Source of the DNA: Methanomassiliicoccus sp.
GTDB taxonomy: Archaea; Thermoplasmatota; Thermoplasmata; Methanomassiliicoccales; Methanomassiliicoccaceae
NCBI GenBank assembly: GCA_033485155.1
Contig: JAWQJJ010000002.1
Span: 452,126-516,125, forward strand
DNA: 64,000 bases
Direction: 5' to 3'
The notes under the pieces: model-generated
Told to the model about the DNA's origin: nothing
Databases searched by the model: none
The model's input: only the letters and a program-made list of their open reading frames with translations
Shown here: one piece after another, positions 1-9,056 of the stretch
Layout: every line of letters starts with the position of its first letter
Position numbering within the stretch: position 1 is the first letter of the stretch
Translations under genes and position numbers: made by a program

Positions 1-1077
1 GCTGCCATAGGTGATTTTCAATCGAACAAGGAGATCGGCGAAACCCATGATCCCCAGGCCGATCTTGCGGTTGCCTCGGACCACTTCGGCCGTCTGGGGC
101 AGGGGATAGCGGTTGGCATCGATGACGTTGTCCAAGAACCTCACCCCCAGGTCCACCGTTCTCGCCAACCGGTCCCAATCCACCCTCCCGTCCTCAGTCA
201 TGCGGTCGAGGTTCACCGAGCCCAGGTTGCATGCCTCGAATGGGAGGAGAGGTACCTCTCCGCAGGGATTGGTGGCTTCGAAAGCCCCCAGCTGAGGAGT
301 GGGGTTATTGCGGTTCACCGTATCGATGAATAGCGTTCCGGGGTCCCCTCCCCGCCAGGCCGAGGCAGCTATGCGGTCCAGGACATAGGAGGCGGAGATG
401 GTCCTGACCTTCCGGCCATCGCGGGGGTTAATGAGGTCGTAGTCCTCGTCCCTCACCGCCTTGGCCATGAAGTCGTCGGTGACCGCCACCGAGAGGTTGA
501 AGTTCGGCAGGGAGGAGAGGTCGTCCTTGGCGGCGATGAACCTCTCGATGTCGGGGTGATCCACTCTCAGCACCCCCATGTTCGCTCCCCTACGCCGCCC
601 CCCCTGTTTGATAGCATTGGTGGCGGCGTCGAATACCCTCATGAACGACACTGGTCCGGAAGCGACCCCTCCCGTCGAGCGGACCACGTCGCCCTCCGGT
701 CGGAGGCGGGAGAACGAGAACCCCACTCCTCCCCCAGTCTGTTGCACGACCGCCCCGAACTTGATAGCATCATAGATGCTTTCGATCGAGTCCAGGACCG
801 GGATCACGAAGCAGGCGGAGAGCTGCTGGAGGTTGGTCCCGGCGTTCATCAGGGTCGGGGAGTTGGGAAGGAACTCCAGCGACCGCATGGCGTTGTAGAA
901 TTCCCTCTCTTCGTTCCTTCGGTCCCCGTACCGCTCGCTCACCGCAGCGATATTGGATGATACCCTCCTGAACATCTGGTCCGGGCTCTCTCGGACCTTT
1001 CCGTTCTCATCCTTACTCAGATACCGTCTCTCCAGGACCTGGAGGGCGTTAGGAGAGAACGATGGTAGATCGGGCAT
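1..1077 (-). CDS. nrdJ: Adenosylcobalamin-dependent (class II) ribonucleotide reductase, partial (C-terminal part outside window)
   Basis: The enzyme reduces ribonucleotides to deoxyribonucleotides in the cytoplasm, with a radical made from B12. The reading frame is open to the left edge, so only the N-terminal 359 residues are present. Visible class II features are LQQLSACFV, which holds the first redox cysteine, a glycine-rich QQTGGGVGFSFSRLRP segment, and the active-site loop NPCGEVPLL followed by ACNLGSVNL. The NRKIGLGIMGFADLL segment lies near the edge. The start is the ATG at 1077-1075 (MPDLPSFSPNAL). No ATP-cone domain precedes the catalytic part. Family assignment is secure; class II rather than class I rests on overall resemblance, and the C-terminal cysteines cannot be seen. 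Confidence 0.93.
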   Translation of the reverse strand, partial: MPDLPSFSPNALQVLERRYLSKDENGKVRESPDQMFRRVSSNIAAVSERYGDRRNEEREFYNAMRSLEFLPNSPTLMNAGTNLQQLSACFVIPVLDSIESIYDAIKFGAVVQQTGGGVGFSFSRLRPEGDVVRSTGGVASGPVSFMRVFDAATNAIKQGGRRRGANMGVLRVDHPDIERFIAAKDDLSSLPNFNLSVAVTDDFMAKAVRDEDYDLINPRDGRKVRTISASYVLDRIAASAWRGGDPGTLFIDTVNRNNPTPQLGAFEATNPCGEVPLLPFEACNLGSVNLDRMTEDGRVDWDRLARTVDLGVRFLDNVIDANRYPLPQTAEVVRGNRKIGLGIMGFADLLVRLKITYGS

Positions 1078-1201
1078 CGATCTACGATAGATGATCGGGA
1101 GCTATATCCCTATCTCGAGATCGTCGGGCGGGGAAGACGGCGGCCTCAATATTCTATTATAGAGTACCCGCCCGTATCTGTTCGCAAGGAGAACATCTCC
1201 C

Positions 1202-1420
1202 ATGACCGTCAAGAAATACGAGAACTCGGGCAACAGCTTCACCATCGAGGTAGACCAGGAGCTTTGCGATGCTCAAGAGGATTGCATCAATGTCTGTCCC
1301 ACGAACGTCTATGATCTGGTCGAGGGGAAGGCCGTCCCGGTAAGGATCGATGAGTGCATAGAGTGCTGCCAGTGCGTGGACGCTTGCCCCCGCGGCGCCA
1401 TCAAACACTCTTCGTGTTGA
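1202..1420 (+). CDS. Small 2[4Fe-4S]-type ferredoxin with an incomplete first cluster motif
   Basis: A 72-residue electron carrier. The C-terminal motif C52-x2-C55-x2-C58-x3-C62-P is a complete [4Fe-4S] site, with an extra Cys at 56. The N-terminal motif reads C22-x5-C28-x3-C32-P, with Gln25 where the second cysteine should be, so the first site may carry a [3Fe-4S] cluster or use another ligand. A strong AAGGAGA ribosome binding site lies just upstream of the ATG. The stop codon abuts the convergent aIF2B-like gene. Its redox partner cannot be read from the neighbours. The family is secure; cluster content is inference. Confidence 0.88.
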   Translation: MTVKKYENSGNSFTIEVDQELCDAQEDCINVCPTNVYDLVEGKAVPVRIDECIECCQCVDACPRGAIKHSSC

Positions 1421-2311
1421 TCAGTCCGTTCTCTGGAGGATACCTCGGGAGTACCAGGCCTGGGCCACTTCTCTCACCTTCAGCTCCCTGCGCAGGTCGG
1501 CCGAGGTAAGCCCCCCCTGGTCGGTGATGATGCTCGAGAACAGCTCGAGGGGGGAGCTCTCGAAGACCTGCACATGCTCAGTGAGCCGGTCGCCCAGAGT
1601 CTTGGTGGACGTCGACAGGTCGGATAGGACCACCGGACATATCTTGCTCCACCCGCAGACCGCATAGGCCTTGAGCTCATAAGCCCCCGCTGCCTCCGCC
1701 AGGGATCTGGTGCCCACCTTGTTCACCAGGCCTGAAGCGGTGACCGAGTCCGCCCCCACAATCGCTCCATCAAGGTGCCCCATTCTCGCGAAGACCGTGG
1801 AATCGTAGATGACCTCGGTCTCCATGCCCTGCGCCGCGAGGACCTTGGCGAACTGACGCCCCTCCCCTCCGGGCGTGGACTCAGCTACTGTGATCCTAAT
1901 TTCCCGATCCTTAGCCAGGGCCGAGAGCACCTGGGCCACCGTTGCGGAGTAGGATGTCGTCATGAAACAGCGACCCTTTATGAGCCTGGCGCTGTGCTCG
2001 GCGATGCGCATGCCGCTTCCTTTCTCCCGCTCCAGCGCCTCCGATAGCGCCTTTCTCAGGGATGCTGGACCTCCTGCCCCCTGAGCCGTCATCAGCATGA
2101 TGGTGTTGGCAACATTGAACACCGGGGCAATGCTTGGCTTGGCGCGGTGGATGGCCACGGCAAAATCCTCCCATTCCGGGGCCGGTATGGTGACTAGGTC
2201 CTGCTCAGGCATCGACAGCAGGCCGTTGAGGATCGATGCGTGCATTCCTGCGGCCCCGGACGCGGCATCACGGGCCAGGGTCTCCGCGATCTCAGATAGG
2301 CGGGGGTCCAT
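1421..2311 (-). CDS. aIF2B-family protein (eIF2B alpha/beta/delta-like)
   Basis: A 296-residue member of the eIF2B-alpha/MtnA/ribose-1,5-bisphosphate isomerase superfamily. An N-terminal helical region precedes a Rossmann-like domain with the hallmark GADSVTASGLVNKVGT and, near the end, the ITDQGG motif. The isomerases of this superfamily carry a catalytic Cys in a THCNS-like motif. At the equivalent place this protein has MTTSYSATVAQVL, without Cys, like the eIF2B regulatory subunits. I therefore favour an IF2B-type or nucleotide/sugar-phosphate-binding role over isomerase activity. It ends next to the convergent ferredoxin gene with no spacer. Confidence 0.8.
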   Translation of the reverse strand: MDPRLSEIAETLARDAASGAAGMHASILNGLLSMPEQDLVTIPAPEWEDFAVAIHRAKPSIAPVFNVANTIMLMTAQGAGGPASLRKALSEALEREKGSGMRIAEHSARLIKGRCFMTTSYSATVAQVLSALAKDREIRITVAESTPGGEGRQFAKVLAAQGMETEVIYDSTVFARMGHLDGAIVGADSVTASGLVNKVGTRSLAEAAGAYELKAYAVCGWSKICPVVLSDLSTSTKTLGDRLTEHVQVFESSPLELFSSIITDQGGLTSADLRRELKVREVAQAWYSRGILQRTD

Positions 2312-2438
2312 GGCTACGTCATCTTTCGAGCCGCATTTAATCGTTGGCCATAGCGCAGCCCCAGTCCCTGGTCAGCGTAAGAATGGTGATGGCACGAATG
2401 AGAAGGTCAGTAAAACGGGGCGAAGGGAATGGGTTTGC

Positions 2439-2912
2439 CTACGCGTAGCTGGACACTACCTCGTCGGAGATATGCTCAAGCTTCTCCAGCTTCTGAGGAT
2501 AGTGGTTGCGGGGATCGAGGCTGATGATCAGGTTGCTTCCGTCCTCGTTGACCTTGCCGGTGGCCCTCGCCAGCACATCAAGGACCGGACGAAATCCGTT
2601 CCACATCTCCAGGACGTCCAGGCCGTTGAGGACGATGATCCCTTCCTTGTTGTCGGATAGGAAGCTGTTGATGTACTTCTCGAACGCCTGGAGGTTCATC
2701 GGCGGGATGCACTCGGGGTTCGGCCTGGTGCTCAGCCACATGGTCTCCAGCATCTGCTCGTCGAAATCGAGCTGGCTCCTGAGAAGTCGGGGCGGGTTCT
2801 TGGATATGTAGAGTGCCTTGCGACCCTTATCGAGTTCCTTTCTGAGGACCTGGTGAGTCCTCAACGGTACGCGCTCCTCGAACAGATAGAACTTCCCCTT
2901 GGACAGCTTCAT
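2439..2912 (-). CDS. DUF835 domain protein
   Basis: A 157-residue soluble protein consisting of one DUF835 domain. This domain is frequent in Thermoplasmata, often fused to signalling modules, and its function is unknown. Recognisable features are the YLFEERVPLRTHQVL opening, the KALYISKNPPRLLR strand/loop, a conserved WLST, the GIIVLNGLDVLEMWN segment and LIISLDPRNH near the end. There is no membrane segment or partner domain here. The gene stops with TAG, which indicates that TAG is read as a stop at this locus. An A/T-rich region lies upstream. Confidence 0.78.
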   Translation of the reverse strand: MKLSKGKFYLFEERVPLRTHQVLRKELDKGRKALYISKNPPRLLRSQLDFDEQMLETMWLSTRPNPECIPPMNLQAFEKYINSFLSDNKEGIIVLNGLDVLEMWNGFRPVLDVLARATGKVNEDGSNLIISLDPRNHYPQKLEKLEHISDEVVSSYA

Positions 2913-3179
2913 TTGGTTACCTCCGTTATCAGGACTAATTCCATGAGCGCGTGTGAATATTAGTTGGTTGCCCGTTAGTAATTATCAAAAAGTGATAATG
3001 ACGCCGCTGTAAGAGCGTGATTTTACACTTTATTAATACGTAAATAAAATCTGGCATAGTCAAAAAAGTGAACGTATCAATAGAAACTTAATCTTATTGA
3101 TAACGATAATAACATGCTCTACCACCGAATGCTGGGTAGTGGATGTAAAAATGGGTACAAAAAAATATGGACGGAAAAA

Positions 3180-3481
3180 GTGTCAGGTGAGGGTAGTAGG
3201 CCCCCTTCTGTTTCAGGCAGCATTCAACTAAGCACCCTACCCGTCGGTCCTGAGCCGTCATCCCGACTGTTTGGGCTTGCTCCGGTGGGGAGTCGCCGTT
3301 TCACCAAATCCATGACCAGCGTCACTGCCAGGCAGATCATCCTTGATCATGGCTGTGTCGTTTCTGGGCCCTTGCCCTGGCTCTCACCAGGCCGCTCGCG
3401 CGACCCACCTTTCTCGTGGAGGGGGGACCTTCCTCAGCTGGGTTGTGACCCTACCGTCGGCCGCCCTCCCTCTCCTGACAC
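3180..3481 (-). ncRNA. rnpB: RNase P RNA (archaeal type)
   Basis: The catalytic RNA of RNase P, which trims tRNA 5' ends. On the minus strand the conserved blocks appear in order: GCTGAGGAAGGTCC near the 5' end, then CCCAGAAACGACA, GGTGAAACGGCG, CCGGAGCAAGCCCAAACAG, and TTGAATGCTGCC followed by AACAGAAGGGGGCC. The ends pair as helix P1: 3481-3468 is complementary to 3193-3180 over 14 positions with one mismatch. A T-run follows the 3' end on the minus strand and would serve as terminator. The open reading frames crossing this stretch are accidental. About 302 nt, usual for archaeal type A RNA. Confidence 0.93.
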
Positions 3482-3803
3482 CCTTTCCTAAGCCAAGGAC
3501 ATATAATAACATTCTCACAGGTGCCAGGACTTATGTATATATTTACAAATTAGTATAATTTCCGCTGCGCGAGCGTATGACAGACAATTGTCGGACATAT
3601 TCTGTGATTATATAACATTGATGTCCGACATTTCATGCATTCTATTATTCTAATTATCATAATATATTATCAGATATAATATATAGGGAACGGCAGGCCG
3701 GACGAGATGAAGGGATCTATAATCGGTTACGAATTGAGGGTGTGGTTTGAACCGAGCGAGGGTCTCTTCGTCCTTCCTACCGCTCGGCGTTCCTTCCGGG
3801 CCT
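3482..3803. other. Intergenic, A/T-rich, no gene seen
   Basis: This stretch separates rnpB from the zinc-ribbon membrane protein. It is rich in A+T, especially 3560-3690, and must hold the rnpB promoter. I see no convincing coding sequence or RNA. Confidence 0.5.
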
Positions 3804-4601
3804 TCAAATCGCCAGGGCTTCCTGGACGATCCGGGACATGTCCTCGATGTTGTAAGCCGTCCCGCAGTACGAGCAAAATTTTAGGCCGGATGCGCTGGAA
3901 TTCTTGTCGATGGTAATGCCTGCCCCACAGTTTTGGCACTTGTAGGGAATGGCTAGACCTTTGGTGCCGATCTGCTCCAGCAGCTGGTTCATGTCCACGG
4001 TGACATGTTTGATCATCTGTACACGATCCTTCTCTCTGGCCTTGCCCGCGTAGGTCCACAGCTTATGTCTCTCGAAGATCTGGGCCGCCCCCTCGTAGTT
4101 ACCAGCCTTCTCCAGGTTCATGGCGGTCTGGAACTCGCCCACGGTCCCGCGGTCGGGGGTCGCTCCGGCATTGGCAGTGCTCCATTCCACGATAATGTTA
4201 CGAAGTGCGGGATCCTTGCTTTTCATCGCTTCCAGTTCGGCGATCCACCGCTGAAGCTCGTTCTGCTCGTCGACCTTCTTCTGCTCGACCTCAGCGTTGT
4301 ATTTCACCTTGCACTCGTCACACAACAAGCTCCCGCTCACCGTGCGCTTCTTCTTCTCGTCCCTGATGGTCTGGTCCGCGGCGACGTTCACCAGCACGAA
4401 CACGACGAAGGCGGCGATCATCGTGTTAAGGCTGGCGAAGGTGATCCCAGGATACAGCGGCTCCTCCCAAGCGAATTCCATGATGCCGAGGAAAAGGATG
4501 CCCATGGTGATCACGCTCAAGATTGTCCTGACACCGTTGGCCGCCCTCATCTTGACGAAGGGCTTACTGCACTTGCTGCACCGCAACGATTCCGTTGCCA
4601 T
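3804..4601 (-). CDS. Zinc-ribbon membrane protein of unknown function
   Basis: A 265-residue protein. An N-terminal CSKC pair (residues 8-11) lies before two hydrophobic segments at about 26-46 and 56-75. A CDEC pair follows near residue 93, then a helical, probably coiled-coil stretch (EVEQKKVDEQNELQRW) and a helical-repeat-like region. A C-terminal zinc ribbon is formed by CQNC and CSYC. The first CxxC and CDEC could together form a second metal site astride the membrane hairpin. I recognise no named family. It stands alone, with its own upstream A/T-rich region. Confidence 0.7.
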   Translation of the reverse strand: MATESLRCSKCSKPFVKMRAANGVRTILSVITMGILFLGIMEFAWEEPLYPGITFASLNTMIAAFVVFVLVNVAADQTIRDEKKKRTVSGSLLCDECKVKYNAEVEQKKVDEQNELQRWIAELEAMKSKDPALRNIIVEWSTANAGATPDRGTVGEFQTAMNLEKAGNYEGAAQIFERHKLWTYAGKAREKDRVQMIKHVTVDMNQLLEQIGTKGLAIPYKCQNCGAGITIDKNSSASGLKFCSYCGTAYNIEDMSRIVQEALAI

Positions 4602-4703
4602 GAGGCCCTAATCTTCCCTAGGAAGTATCTAAGCCTTATTTGCTGAGATACTGATTCTATCAATAATGAAATATATTATACGGCAGTAGAAACCTTCTCC
4701 CGG

Positions 4704-6089
4704 CTACCTCGCCGGACGGGGCTTGATGTTCTGGTTGGAACGGAACATGTTATCAGGGTCATATCTTGTCTTGATATCGACCAGCCTCTGGTAATTGGAC
4801 CCGTAGGCGCTGACCACTCTGGCAGACTCCCTGAGATCGTCGAAGTTCACATAACTGCGGTCTGAGAAATGGGGCCGCATGCGTTCGTATAACTCCCGGC
4901 TCCAGGCGATGCCCCCCATATCATCACGGGGGTCGGTCCAGGCCCCGATGATGTGGAGGTTGAAGGGGAAGCCGCGGTTGGGAAAGGCTGTAGCGTCCTC
5001 GGGTACCCTGTTAGCCTCGCCATGGTGAGCCCACAGGTGGATGGCGGAGAGGGGGGAGGGCATGGCATCGGTCCCTGCCACCAACTCATCCATAGCTTCA
5101 TCTGTCAGTTGCGGGATGTAGCCGGATTTCCAGTAGTTGCGGGATCCCCACACGCCTGTGTAATCCAGCATTTTCTGTACTTTGTCGTAGGGCATCGGCC
5201 CAATGGTATCGACCTCCGGGGGACCGAGGGAGCGTAGCGGAGAGAGGCACCTTTCGCCCTCCTCTAGTCCGCCCGTCCAGCAGACCGTGACAGTGATGGC
5301 CGGCCGTCCTCCCCGATCGGTCACGCAGGCGAACACGAGGCCCAGCTCATCCGGTGCTTCCATGGCCAGGTCGCGGAATGTCCGCAGGACCTCACGGGCT
5401 TGCGAGCGGGGCCATTGGAGCAGGCCGGACAGGGTGACCTCGATGGGATGCAATGCGAGCTCGAAGGAGGTGACCACTCCCAGGTTCCCGCCACCCCCCC
5501 TCAGCGCCCACATCAGGTCCGGCTCGTCGTCATCATTGGCCGCTACCATCCCCCCGTCGGCCGTGACCAGGGTCGCTGCCCTGAGGTTGTCGCACGCCAG
5601 GCCGAAGCGAGACATGAGCCAACCGGCCCCTCCTCCGAGGGTGAAGCCAGCGATTCCGGTGGAGGATACCCTCCCTCCGGTGGTGGCAAGACCCAGTCTT
5701 TGGGCGACGGGGTCGAGATCCATCCACCGGGCGCCACCTCCTACCCTGGCCGTCCGTTCAGTGGGATCGATGAGAACCCCCCTCATGGCGGTAAGATCGA
5801 TCACCAGTCCACCATCGTTAAGGGCGTTTCCAGCGACTCCGTGACCACCTGCTCGCACCGATACCTGAACATCGTTCTGGCGGGCGTAGCGAACACAGCG
5901 GACGACATCTTCGGACCCCGCACACCTCACGATCATGGCGGGGCGGCGATCGACGATGCCGTTGTATAATGCCCTCGCTCGATCGTAGGCCATCATTCCT
6001 GGACGGAGGACCTCACCTCTTATCCCGGCTAGTTCGTCCTGCGTCCGATGCAGTGTGCTCCCCCTAAGTTCGTTGACCATCCGATCCAT
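4704..6089 (-). CDS. FAD-linked oxidase of the berberine bridge enzyme type
   Basis: A 461-residue flavoprotein predicted to oxidise alcohols or sugars using FAD. The N-terminal PCMH-type FAD domain (about 45-220) shows SVRAGGHGVAG, whose His is the usual covalent FAD attachment point, and TLGGGAGWL. The loop that supplies a second covalent Cys in bicovalent enzymes reads GGRVSSTGIAG, so only single attachment is expected. The C-terminal BBE segment (YDPDNMFRSNQNIKP) is intact. There is no signal peptide. Such genes are common in bacteria and haloarchaea and are often transferred. It is divergent from the neighbouring dehydrogenase gene. The substrate is unknown. Confidence 0.85.
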   Translation of the reverse strand: MDRMVNELRGSTLHRTQDELAGIRGEVLRPGMMAYDRARALYNGIVDRRPAMIVRCAGSEDVVRCVRYARQNDVQVSVRAGGHGVAGNALNDGGLVIDLTAMRGVLIDPTERTARVGGGARWMDLDPVAQRLGLATTGGRVSSTGIAGFTLGGGAGWLMSRFGLACDNLRAATLVTADGGMVAANDDDEPDLMWALRGGGGNLGVVTSFELALHPIEVTLSGLLQWPRSQAREVLRTFRDLAMEAPDELGLVFACVTDRGGRPAITVTVCWTGGLEEGERCLSPLRSLGPPEVDTIGPMPYDKVQKMLDYTGVWGSRNYWKSGYIPQLTDEAMDELVAGTDAMPSPLSAIHLWAHHGEANRVPEDATAFPNRGFPFNLHIIGAWTDPRDDMGGIAWSRELYERMRPHFSDRSYVNFDDLRESARVVSAYGSNYQRLVDIKTRYDPDNMFRSNQNIKPRPAR

Positions 6090-6288
6090 TTTGGCATCAT
6101 CTCATATTTGGACGTATATGGAAGGATATGAACGGTTCAATCGTACCGTTTGAGGGTGCGATCCGGTCCCGCCGTCGGCCGCCCGACCATCGTCCCGCCC
6201 TCGACCCCATCGCTCCGGTGATAGCGAAAGTGGAAATACCCAGCAATGGGAACGTGACTTCCCCCTCCGGGGGAGGACCAATAGGACT

Positions 6289-7470
6289 ATGAAAGCTGTT
6301 GTGTACGATGGACCGGGTTCGGTGGACGTCAAGGAGGTACCAGACCCCAGGATAGAGGGACCTAACGATGCGATTATCAGGATGACAACAAGCGCAATCT
6401 GCGGGAGCGATCTGCACATGTATGATGGGCATACTCCGGCCAAACCGGGGATGATCCTTGGCCACGAGCCCATGGGTGTAGTGGAGGAGGTCGGGGAGGG
6501 TGTGAAGATGATTAAGGAGGGTGATCGAGTGGTCATGCCCTTCAACGTCGCCTGCGGCACCTGCCTGAACTGCCTGAAGGGTTACAGCAGCGCCTGTCTC
6601 ACCATGAATCCGGCCAGTGCGGGGGCGGCGTACGGGTATGTGGAGATGGGTCCCTATCCGGGCGGTCAGGCCGAGCTGTTGAGGGTGCCCCAGGCGGACT
6701 GGGCATGCCTACCGCTACCAGGCAAGCCGGGTGACGAAAAGGAAGACGATTACGTGCTCCTTGCCGATATCTTTCCTACTTCCTACCACGCCACGGAGAT
6801 GGCCATGGTTGCGCCGGGTCGTACCGTGGGTATCTTCGGTGCCGGTCCGGTCGGGCTGCTGGCGGCGTACTGCTCGATTCTGAAGGGCGCGAGCGAGGTG
6901 TACGTGGTGGATAGATCGGAGAAGAGGCTTGAGCTAGCGAAGTCAATTGGAGCCATACCGATCAACTTCACTGAGGGCGATCCGGTGAAGCAGATCATGG
7001 AGCTCAGACAGGGCACCGCGGTGGTGAGCAAATCCCTCCATCCCGAGGAGAAGCTGATGGGGGTGGAGTGCGGCATCGATGCCGTCGGCTACCAGGCCAA
7101 CGACCGCGCCGACCCTCAGCAGTTCAATCCCAACCAGGTGCTCAGCGATCTGGCGAGGCTGATCAACCCGGCCGGCCATCTGGGTGTGATCGGCGTGTAC
7201 ATGAAGGAGGACCCTCAGGCCAGGAACGAGCTGGAGAAGAAGGGCATTCTCGCCATCCCGTTCGGTATGATGTGGACAAAGGGGATCACCATCGGTACTG
7301 GGCAGGCTCCAGTGAAGAACTATCAGCCCTACCTTCGAGATCTGATCGCCAACGGAAAGGCCAAGCCCTCGTTCATCGTCAGCGACCGGATCTCCATCTC
7401 CGAGGCGGCCCAGGCCTATCAAGAGTTCGACAAGCGGGATAACATCACCAAGGCGGTGATCAAGTTCTGA
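6289..7470 (+). CDS. Zinc-dependent alcohol dehydrogenase, glutathione-independent formaldehyde dehydrogenase-like
   Basis: A 393-residue medium-chain dehydrogenase using NAD(P). Catalytic zinc ligands are visible as C38 and H59-E60 in the GHEPMG motif, plus an Asp in LLADIFPTSYHA. The structural zinc site is complete: C89, C92, C95 and C103. The Rossmann motif is GIFGAGPVGLLAA. The long insertion after the Rossmann domain (GVECGIDAVGYQAND onward) is typical of the formaldehyde-dismutase or glutathione-independent formaldehyde dehydrogenase branch. It is divergent from the FAD oxidase, so the two might share substrate chemistry, which is inference. Confidence 0.88.
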   Translation: MKAVVYDGPGSVDVKEVPDPRIEGPNDAIIRMTTSAICGSDLHMYDGHTPAKPGMILGHEPMGVVEEVGEGVKMIKEGDRVVMPFNVACGTCLNCLKGYSSACLTMNPASAGAAYGYVEMGPYPGGQAELLRVPQADWACLPLPGKPGDEKEDDYVLLADIFPTSYHATEMAMVAPGRTVGIFGAGPVGLLAAYCSILKGASEVYVVDRSEKRLELAKSIGAIPINFTEGDPVKQIMELRQGTAVVSKSLHPEEKLMGVECGIDAVGYQANDRADPQQFNPNQVLSDLARLINPAGHLGVIGVYMKEDPQARNELEKKGILAIPFGMMWTKGITIGTGQAPVKNYQPYLRDLIANGKAKPSFIVSDRISISEAAQAYQEFDKRDNITKAVIKF

Positions 7471-7493
7471 AGGGAGCGTTCTGGCCATTGCGG

Positions 7494-8252
7494 TCAGACG
7501 CGCAGTGATTGTTCCATCAGCTGTGGATGGTCACTGCGCATGTGATCCCGCATCAGGCGATTGAGTCCCTCCATCTGCCGACTGAGGATGATGGTCCCGC
7601 ACACTGGACATTCCGCTCCGATCTCTCCCGCCTTTACCTCTGACGAAACCGTCGGGGGCATACCTGGAGCGGTCTTGACTGCTCCTGCGCCTTGTCCGGT
7701 GAGCAGCAGGCGGTCCCGGTCCTCCTGTCGGCCCAGGTCCCCGCGTAGTGGCGAGACGTCCATGCCGTCGTCCATCCCCAAGCGATAATTGGCCTTTTCC
7801 ATTACGAGGTTGCTGGTCGGTGGCGATGGGGTGGAGGTCGGGGTCGAGGTCTTGAGGTTCATCACGCCCTTGAGCCAGTCCACGCCCTCGGACAGCTTTC
7901 CTCCCGGCGAGGAGGTGCTCTGATGGCTCCCCAACCCTCGGCGGGTATCGGCGGCGGCCGCTCGAGGGTTCCCGGTCGTCTGCAGGCTAGAGGGGTCAGG
8001 AGAAATGGGCATCCCCAGTCCGCTATCGGAGAAGGGCTGTTCGGAGATCGGTGCAGCGCCGCCATCTCGGGCCCTCGCCATCCTGTCGGCCCGCGCTGCG
8101 GGCGCCTCGCGGATCAGCCCGTGAGAGGCGGCGAAGTGTGTCCTCATGGTCGATGAGAGCAGTGACGCGTCATCGCTCTCCAGTCGCTCCCCGCACACGG
8201 GGCAGAGGAGTTCGGATTCGGTCATGACCTGACGTTCCAGTCCGTTGTTCAT
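7494..8252 (-). CDS. Protein with two C2H2-like zinc fingers joined by a disordered linker
   Basis: A 252-residue protein of unknown function. Each end carries a CPVCGE/CPVCGT knuckle followed about 20 residues later by a His pair: RTHFAASH near residues 32-39 and RDHMRSDH near the C-terminus. Between them lies a long, low-complexity stretch rich in Ser, Pro, Thr and Gly (for example TPTSTPSPPTS), which looks disordered. Translation could start at the first Met or at Met10 (MTESELLCPVC). The pattern suggests nucleic-acid or protein binding, but nothing in the context confirms it. It is convergent with the dehydrogenase gene. Confidence 0.7.
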   Translation of the reverse strand: MNNGLERQVMTESELLCPVCGERLESDDASLLSSTMRTHFAASHGLIREAPAARADRMARARDGGAAPISEQPFSDSGLGMPISPDPSSLQTTGNPRAAAADTRRGLGSHQSTSSPGGKLSEGVDWLKGVMNLKTSTPTSTPSPPTSNLVMEKANYRLGMDDGMDVSPLRGDLGRQEDRDRLLLTGQGAGAVKTAPGMPPTVSSEVKAGEIGAECPVCGTIILSRQMEGLNRLMRDHMRSDHPQLMEQSLRV

Positions 8253-8530
8253 AATTATTTTCCGTATCTCGGTGGCATAGGGGGCCCAGCCTGTTTTTAC
8301 AGCGAGGGCTCAACAGCCCCGTTCATCCAGCGGTCCCCGGGCATATACTCCTAAGGACAATCATGTCCGTGAGATTGACAGTCTAGACAGAATGCCGACC
8401 ATGCACCTAGATAGTCAAGTGCATTGTCAATGGAACGAGCATGATGGGATCGAAGGGATTGATGGCCGGGAAGAGAGTTGACCCTACGGACCACCAACGG
8501 ATTGCTCCCTCCTTTGGAAATAGTGCGGGT

Positions 8531-9028
8531 CTAGCGCTCGTCACCTGTCCCGGCCGACACAGAGAAGTACCTCCTGGTCGAGGGCATGACCAAGGCGATG
8601 AAGATGGCTAAGCCCATGGCGATGGTCATATACGTAGCCGGATAGTCCAGTCCGATGAGGAGGTTCTCCATGAACAGCCATGCTATAAGTATGGCCACGA
8701 GGGCGATCCCGCCCTGCCAGGACCAATGGATGCCGCCTGCCTTACTGATCTCGCTGAAGAACAGCTCTCCTCTGGTCCAAGCGCCGTGGGCGAGAAACAG
8801 GGGATACAGCCCGTAGATAAAGAAGAGGAACAGGCCGACCAGGAAAAAACTTTGGGAGGGTATCTTCTCGGCCATGGCGTGTTGGAATCCGATCAGGGCG
8901 CCGCTCGGGTCGGACATCAACAGGATGCCGCTGATGATGCCCATTGCACCGAAGAGAACTTCCAAAACGATCAGAGCCTTGACGGCTTTGGGACGCGGTA
9001 TCTTCGTTCCAGTCAATTTGTTACCCAT
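8531..9028 (-). CDS. Four-helix integral membrane protein, unknown function
   Basis: A 165-residue protein with about four hydrophobic segments: near residues 19-40, 60-80, 105-122 and 130-148. The N-terminal tail is basic (MGNKLTGTKIPRPKAVK). No catalytic motif or named family is evident. The start is supported by an upstream TATA-like CCTATAAAAAGG (9045-9056 region on the plus strand) close to the ATG. It is a monocistronic gene. Confidence 0.65.
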   Translation of the reverse strand: MGNKLTGTKIPRPKAVKALIVLEVLFGAMGIISGILLMSDPSGALIGFQHAMAEKIPSQSFFLVGLFLFFIYGLYPLFLAHGAWTRGELFFSEISKAGGIHWSWQGGIALVAILIAWLFMENLLIGLDYPATYMTIAMGLAIFIALVMPSTRRYFSVSAGTGDER

Positions 9029-9056
9029 GCCAGGATCGACCTGGCCCTATAAAAAG

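Noticed and set aside
2439..2441. TAG at the end of the DUF835 gene as pyrrolysine
   Set aside because: The DUF835 domain is complete before this codon, and sequence after it shows no conserved extension, so it is a plain stop.
3114..3558. Plus-strand reading frames of 125 and 71 codons
   Set aside because: They run across the RNase P RNA gene on the other strand; conserved RNA blocks and the P1 pairing explain the sequence.
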